Shown: positions 12,784 to 17,471 of the stretch, piece by piece | Numbering within the stretch: position 1 is the first letter of the stretch | How the letters are laid out: the number at the start of each line of letters is the position of its first letter | From: Vibrio tasmaniensis 1F-187 | GTDB lineage: Bacteria > Pseudomonadota > Gammaproteobacteria > Enterobacterales > Vibrionaceae | NCBI RefSeq assembly: GCF_000272405.2 | Contig: NZ_AJZM02000186.1 | Span: 1-17,471, forward strand | Length of the DNA: 17,471 nt | Reading direction: 5' to 3' | Translations under genes and position numbers: made by a program | The notes under the pieces: model-generated | Seen by the model: the letters and a program-made list of their open reading frames with translations, nothing else | What the model was told of the DNA's origin: nothing | The model's database searches: none

Positions 12784-13689
12784 GTGCTTCCAAGTTATCA
12801 AGAGTTAATGAAGCCAGTGTTAGAGGCTGCCAAAAATGAAGAAGTTAAGCTTAGCAAAGTCATAGACTTGCTAGCTGAGCAATTCAATCTGTCTGAAGAC
12901 GAGAGAACAGAGCTTCTTCCTAGTGGGCGACAAGCTGCATTTACCAACCGAGTTGGATGGGCCAAAACTTATTTAGCCAAAGCTGGGCTTTTGGATTCAA
13001 CAAGGCGTGGTCATTTCGTGATAACAGACTTGGGAAAAGACGCTCTAAACAGTGGCGAAGAGATCAATAACCAATACCTTAAACGTTTTGATGACTTCAA
13101 TGCGTTCACTAAACAAAAGAACGGTGATTCAGACAACGTCGAAGATACAACTGTGTCTGATAATGATGCGACGCCAGATGAAGTGCTAAGAGCTGCTTAC
13201 AAACAGATTAATGACGCGTTAGCCTCAGACATCTTGTCTCGAACACGTAAAGTGTCCCCAGCCTTCTTCGAGCAACTACTTATCGAGCTGCTATTAGCAA
13301 TGGGCTATGGCGGAAGCGATGAGGGTATGGCTCATACGCTAGGAAAGAGTGGCGATAACGGAGTTGATGGTGTGATTAATCAAGACCCACTTGGTGTTGA
13401 TCAGGTTTACATTCAAGCGAAACGTTATGCGGATGGCAATAACGTTGGTGCTGGTGAAATCCGAGACTTTTTTGGTGCGCTTAATCTGAAGAAAGCACAG
13501 AAAGGTATCTTCATCACTACATCAGAGTTTACCTCATCAGCAACTCAGACAGCGAAAGACTTAGGTATGCGCATAGTGCTAATCAACGGTAAAGAGTTAG
13601 CAAGATTGATGCTTCGCTACAACATTGGTAGCCGAGATGAGCAGGTATTGTATATCAAACGAATCGATGAAGAGTTTTTTGAAGGGTAA
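12784..13689 (+). CDS. mrr: Mrr-type restriction endonuclease (type IV)
   Basis: A 301-residue Mrr protein of normal length. The N-terminal winged helix (about 1-105) matches Mrr_N, an acidic linker follows (110-132), and the C-terminal nuclease (about 158-280) has the Mrr catalytic set: F162-E163 at its start, GDNGVDGVI with D195, and IQAKRY with Q211 and K213. Mrr cuts foreign DNA carrying methylated adenine or cytosine. The start is GTG at 12784; a nearby ATG (12769) is in another frame. The ribosome binding site is weak (TTAGGG). hsdR follows after 5 bases, so both are on one transcript. The pairing of mrr with hsd genes recalls the E. coli immigration control region, where mrr neighbours hsdRMS. 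Confidence 0.9.
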   Translation: MLPSYQELMKPVLEAAKNEEVKLSKVIDLLAEQFNLSEDERTELLPSGRQAAFTNRVGWAKTYLAKAGLLDSTRRGHFVITDLGKDALNSGEEINNQYLKRFDDFNAFTKQKNGDSDNVEDTTVSDNDATPDEVLRAAYKQINDALASDILSRTRKVSPAFFEQLLIELLLAMGYGGSDEGMAHTLGKSGDNGVDGVINQDPLGVDQVYIQAKRYADGNNVGAGEIRDFFGALNLKKAQKGIFITTSEFTSSATQTAKDLGMRIVLINGKELARLMLRYNIGSRDEQVLYIKRIDEEFFEG

Positions 13690-13694
13690 TATCT

Positions 13695-16460
13695 ATGGAT
13701 AAAAAATTAACGCCAGAAGATCAAGCAAGGTTAGTCATAGACCAAAAGCTAATTGATGCAGGTTGGAGCATCCAAGATAAAAAACGTCTTAATCTTTACG
13801 AAGGTAAACAAGGCGTTCATGGGATTGCCATCAGAGAGATGGACACTTCCACTGGCCCCGTAGACTACATGTTTTTTGTTGATGGCAAAGCATGTGGTGT
13901 TCTAGAAGCTAAAAAGGATGGAGTCTCTCTTGGTGGGGTTGCGGGACAAAGCGAGCGTTACAGTCTGTCTAAGTCTGCATTCACACAGCGCTGGATGGAT
14001 GATTTACCGTTTACGTACGAAGCAACAAGTGAAGAAATTCGCTTTTGCGATTACCGTGATCCGAAAGCGCGCAGTCGAAACGTATTTCATTTTCATAAAC
14101 CAGAAACATTGAAAAAGTGGCTAGAGGAAGAGAAAACACTTCGCGCACGTATGCTGGATTTACCAGAGCTTGATACTGAAGGCCTGAGAGAATGCCAAAT
14201 TGATGCAGTGAAAGGTATTGAAGAGTCACTTAAAAAAAACAAGCCTAGAGCTTTGTTACAGATGGCGACAGGTTCTGGAAAGACGTTTACAGCAGTGACG
14301 CAAATATTCCGCTTAGCTAAATACGCAAAAGCTAAGCGAGTGTTGTTCTTGGTGGACCGAGGTAACTTAGGTCGCCAGGCCAAAAAAGAATTTGAGCAAT
14401 ATGACACGCCACTTGACGGTCGAAAGTTCACATCTCATTACAACGTAAACCTTCTAGGCACAACTGGTGTCGCTGATACGACCAAAGTCACTATATCGAC
14501 CATTCAGCGTCTTTATTCCCAGCTGTCTGGTTCAGAACTAGATGATGATGCAGATGAGCGTTCAGGTTATGAAGTGGAAGTTGATAGTGATTCAAAACAG
14601 CCTCGAACAATAAGCTACAACCCAGAGATACCAATTGAAACGTTTGACCTAATCATTATCGATGAATGTCACCGTTCAATATACAACCTATGGCGACAAG
14701 TAATTGAGTATTTCGATGCCTTTTTAATTGGTTTAACTGCAACACCAACTAAGAAAACGATCGGTTTCTTCAATCAAAACTTAGTGTCTGAATATACTCA
14801 TGAAGATGCGGTGATTGATAAGGTAAATGTTGGGTACGATATCTACCGAATCAAAACCAAAAAATCTGAAGAGGGCGATTTGATAGAGGCAGGAACTGCA
14901 ATACAGATCCGTGACCGGTTAACTAAGAAAAAACGTCAAGAAATCCTAGATCAGGACCAGAGCTATAACAAAACGCAACTAGATCGAAGTGTCATAGCTC
15001 CAAACCAAATAACCACCGTTCTTACCGCGTTTAAGGATAAATGCTTACCGGACTGTTTTAGTGAGCGTTCGTGGGTACCGAAAACTCTAATTTTTGCTAA
15101 AGATGACGATCACGCAGACCGTATCGTGGATAAGGTTCGAGAGGTATTCAACGAAGATAATCATTTCTGTAAGAAAGTGACTTATCGTGTTGGTAAGAAA
15201 AAAGCTGAAGATACTATCGCTGAATTTCGTACAAGCCCTAGGTTACGCGTTGCCGTGACCGTAGATATGATCGCAACGGGTACGGATATTAAGCCGTTAG
15301 AGTGCGTTATCTTCATGCGTGATGTCCGTAGCCAAGCCTATTACGAGCAGATGAAAGGCCGTGGTACAAGAGTTATAGATGTCAGTTCTCTGCACTTAGT
15401 GACGCCAGATGCAAAAGCGAAAACCAAGTTTGTATTAGTTGATGCGGTCGGAGTGACCGAGTCGGATAAAACCGAAAGCCAAGCAATGGAAAAGAAGCCG
15501 TCTGTATCAACGGAAAAGCTAATGGAACAAATCGCAAGGGGTGATCGTGATGCCGATACTCTGCGAAGCTTGGGGAATCGATTAATTAGATTAGATCTTA
15601 AGTTGGATGATAAGCAGCGCTCTGAAATGACCAAACTGATGGGTAAGCCTTTGGCACTTGTCGCTGGTGAGCTTATTCATGCAACGAATGAAGACAATTT
15701 AGAACAAGAAGCCATAGCGGAGTTTGGTACCGATGCGCCAACAGTTGAACAACGAGATCAAGTGTATAAGCCTCTTGCGGATGCAGCTGTTAAACCGTTT
15801 CATAATCCCGATGTACGAGAGTTAGTGGAAAAGGTAAGGCGCAATACCGATCAAATCATTGATGAAAGTGCAGATGAGTTTATAGATGCAGGCTTTGACG
15901 CTGAAAAAGCAGAACATATCATCAACAGTTTTAAACAGTTCATGGACGATAACAAAGATGAACTTACTGCAATTGAGTTAATTTACAGCAAACCGTATCA
16001 ACAACGACATTTGAGTTACGATCAGATTGAAGAACTTGCTGAAAACATTCAAGCACCGCCTTATAATCTCGCCCCTATTGAAGTGTGGAAGGCGTATGAG
16101 CAGCTCGAAGCTTCAAAAGTAAAGGGTGTTCCACCTGCGACCTTGCTAACTAATATCGTAAGTCTAGTTAGCTATGCTACGGGCTTAAAAGATGTACTCG
16201 AACCATTCCCAGAGGTGGTAGAACGTCGTTTTGATACATGGTTAAGCCAACAACAGCAAACGGGCGTCGAATTTAATGAGGCTCAGCTTGAGTGGCTGGA
16301 AATGATCAAGCAACAAATCGCACAAAATGCAGAAATGATGATAGAAGACTTTGAGTACGCTCCTTTCAACCAACAAGGTGGTGTGTTCAAAGCCAAGCAG
16401 TTATTTGGCGACAAGTTAGATAATGTAGTGAATGAATTGAATGGCTATTTGATAGCGTAG
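13695..16460 (+). CDS. hsdR: Type I restriction enzyme R subunit (HsdR, type IB-like)
   Basis: A 921-residue HsdR, the DNA translocating and cutting subunit of a type I restriction complex. In order: an N-terminal nuclease domain with D57 and E71-A-K73 (PD-(D/E)XK set, in PVDYMFF and VLEAKKDG); a DEAH-type helicase with MATGSGKT (190-197), DECH (323-326) and LTATPT (347-352); then the second RecA-like lobe with the motif QAYYEQMKGRGTRVI; and a C-terminal domain of the EcoEI type that binds the methylase core. The C-terminal type points to the EcoAI/EcoEI (IB) class. The ribosome binding site AAGGG overlaps the end of mrr. All motifs are intact and no frameshift is seen. hsdS follows after 13 bases. 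Confidence 0.95.
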   Translation: MDKKLTPEDQARLVIDQKLIDAGWSIQDKKRLNLYEGKQGVHGIAIREMDTSTGPVDYMFFVDGKACGVLEAKKDGVSLGGVAGQSERYSLSKSAFTQRWMDDLPFTYEATSEEIRFCDYRDPKARSRNVFHFHKPETLKKWLEEEKTLRARMLDLPELDTEGLRECQIDAVKGIEESLKKNKPRALLQMATGSGKTFTAVTQIFRLAKYAKAKRVLFLVDRGNLGRQAKKEFEQYDTPLDGRKFTSHYNVNLLGTTGVADTTKVTISTIQRLYSQLSGSELDDDADERSGYEVEVDSDSKQPRTISYNPEIPIETFDLIIIDECHRSIYNLWRQVIEYFDAFLIGLTATPTKKTIGFFNQNLVSEYTHEDAVIDKVNVGYDIYRIKTKKSEEGDLIEAGTAIQIRDRLTKKKRQEILDQDQSYNKTQLDRSVIAPNQITTVLTAFKDKCLPDCFSERSWVPKTLIFAKDDDHADRIVDKVREVFNEDNHFCKKVTYRVGKKKAEDTIAEFRTSPRLRVAVTVDMIATGTDIKPLECVIFMRDVRSQAYYEQMKGRGTRVIDVSSLHLVTPDAKAKTKFVLVDAVGVTESDKTESQAMEKKPSVSTEKLMEQIARGDRDADTLRSLGNRLIRLDLKLDDKQRSEMTKLMGKPLALVAGELIHATNEDNLEQEAIAEFGTDAPTVEQRDQVYKPLADAAVKPFHNPDVRELVEKVRRNTDQIIDESADEFIDAGFDAEKAEHIINSFKQFMDDNKDELTAIELIYSKPYQQRHLSYDQIEELAENIQAPPYNLAPIEVWKAYEQLEASKVKGVPPATLLTNIVSLVSYATGLKDVLEPFPEVVERRFDTWLSQQQQTGVEFNEAQLEWLEMIKQQIAQNAEMMIEDFEYAPFNQQGGVFKAKQLFGDKLDNVVNELNGYLIA

Positions 16461-16473
16461 AGATTACAAGCAT

Positions 16474-17471
16474 ATGAAATTACCAGAAGGCTGGATTGAG
16501 GTCACTCTCGATGATGTGTGTTCCAAAATAACAGATGGGACCCATAAAACGCCTAACTATAAAAGTAGCGGGATTAGGTTTATATCAATTAAGAATATTA
16601 AACCATTTCAGAAGGTTAATTGGGATAGTTACGAAAAGTATATTTCAGAAGAAGAGCATGAACAGTTAACAAAAAGATGTAATCCAGAGGTTGGAGATAT
16701 TCTTTTTCCCCGAATTGGTACTCTAGGTTATGCCAAGCGAATTGATTTTGAGGAAGAGGTCTCTTTATTTGTTGGCTTAGGTTTAGCTAAACCTATAGAT
16801 AAGTTTATAAATTCTAAGTACTTAGAGTATTGGATGAACTCGCCTGAAATAAACTATTTATCTCATAAAAGAGCCACAGGCTCTGGCCGATTAACTCTTG
16901 CTCTTGCCGAGTCAAAAAAGTTACCAGTACCTTTAACCTCCATTTCGATGCAAAAAAAAATTGTAGAAAAAATTGAAGAACTATTTTCTCACATCGATGC
17001 CGGTGTTGAAGGCCTTAAGCTCGCTAAGTCGAAACTACAGCAATACCGTCAATCCGTTCTAAAAGATGCAGTTACAGGAAAACTAACAGAGCAATGGCGT
17101 GCGCAAAACGCAGACAAGTTAGAGCCTGCGGATGCGTTACTAGATCGCATTCTTGGTGAACGTCGAGCTAGCTGGGAAGTTGAGCAGCTTAAAGCCTTTG
17201 AAGGGAATGGAAAAACACCGAAGAACGATAAGTGGAAAGAAAAGTATAAAGTCGTTGATTCGTTAACTGAAAGTGAACTTTCTGGTTTCCCTCAGCTTCC
17301 TGCAGGGTGGTGTTATGTTAAGTTAGGCCAAATTATTGATGATCCTAAGTACGGAACATCTAAAAAGTGTACTTATGAGTCAACAGGTAAGGGCGTTCTA
17401 AGAATTCCCAATATTGCTGCTGGTGAAATCAATGCAGATGACATGAAATATGGGCTTTGTTGCGTAATTAA
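16474..17471 (+). CDS. hsdS: Type I restriction enzyme specificity subunit (HsdS), cut by window end
   Basis: The frame opens at ATG 16474 and runs to the window edge without a stop, giving 332 residues of what should be about 400-600. The first target-recognition domain runs from KLPEGWIEVTLDDVCSKITDGTHKTP to about residue 155. A central conserved helical region follows (QKKIVEKIEELFSHIDAG, then SKLQQYRQSVLKDAVTGKLTEQWR), and a second domain begins at FPQLPAGWCYVKLGQIIDD. The two domains each read one half of a split DNA target; the target itself cannot be read from the sequence. It is directly behind hsdR. hsdM, needed for modification, is not in the window and is presumably downstream. Confidence 0.95.
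   Translation, partial: MKLPEGWIEVTLDDVCSKITDGTHKTPNYKSSGIRFISIKNIKPFQKVNWDSYEKYISEEEHEQLTKRCNPEVGDILFPRIGTLGYAKRIDFEEEVSLFVGLGLAKPIDKFINSKYLEYWMNSPEINYLSHKRATGSGRLTLALAESKKLPVPLTSISMQKKIVEKIEELFSHIDAGVEGLKLAKSKLQQYRQSVLKDAVTGKLTEQWRAQNADKLEPADALLDRILGERRASWEVEQLKAFEGNGKTPKNDKWKEKYKVVDSLTESELSGFPQLPAGWCYVKLGQIIDDPKYGTSKKCTYESTGKGVLRIPNIAAGEINADDMKYGLCCVI

Noticed and set aside
14093..14431. 112-codon minus-strand frame
   Set aside because: Antisense shadow of the hsdR helicase motif I region.

Overview
The window looks like part of a genomic island in a marine gammaproteobacterium, most likely a Vibrio or close relative. The evidence is the moderate, AT-leaning base composition, strong AAGGAG-type ribosome binding sites, and the mix of genes: an AlpA-type regulator, an accessory RadC, two DUF2787 proteins, an inovirus Gp2/YagK-YfjJ protein and several restriction genes. 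The genus is inferred from gene content, not from a marker gene. No integrase, tRNA, rRNA, insertion sequence or CRISPR array is visible, so the ends of the island lie outside the window.

Region A (1-1381): a possible gene tail, a small hypothetical gene, a non-coding stretch with a palindrome and a C-rich, G-poor leader, then a Gp2-type (candidate HUH replication initiator) gene on the plus strand. It meets the next region at a hairpin terminator.

Region B (1400-5921): seven genes all on the minus strand. Read in the direction of transcription they are radC, two DUF2787 genes (the first coupled to radC by an ATGA overlap), an 83-residue unknown, a 111-residue unknown with a hydrophobic segment, a WYL-type regulator and a secreted lipoprotein. 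This resembles the accessory housekeeping cassette of integrative elements. A hexanucleotide repeat lies between the regulator and the lipoprotein.

Region C (6070-6772): divergent from radC, an AlpA-family regulator followed by an RNase H-fold protein that has lost most of its catalytic carboxylates.

Region D (6844-17471): a defence island. A methyltransferase and an HNH endonuclease with a probable phosphorothioate-DNA-binding domain form a two-gene operon behind a 12-bp inverted repeat. A large helicase IV-like protein with an inserted nuclease domain and three zinc ribbons follows under its own promoter. Then comes a divergent pair: an LRAT-fold membrane-tailed protein (minus) and an XRE regulator that also has a hydrophobic tail (plus). 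Finally mrr, hsdR and hsdS run in series, with hsdS cut by the window end; hsdM is not in the window. A four-unit 10-bp repeat array between the XRE gene and mrr suggests that the XRE protein controls the restriction operon.

The best candidates for something undescribed are the XRE/LRAT pair next to the mrr-hsdRS operon, the helicase-nuclease-zinc ribbon protein, and the methyltransferase/HNH pair with its inverted repeat.
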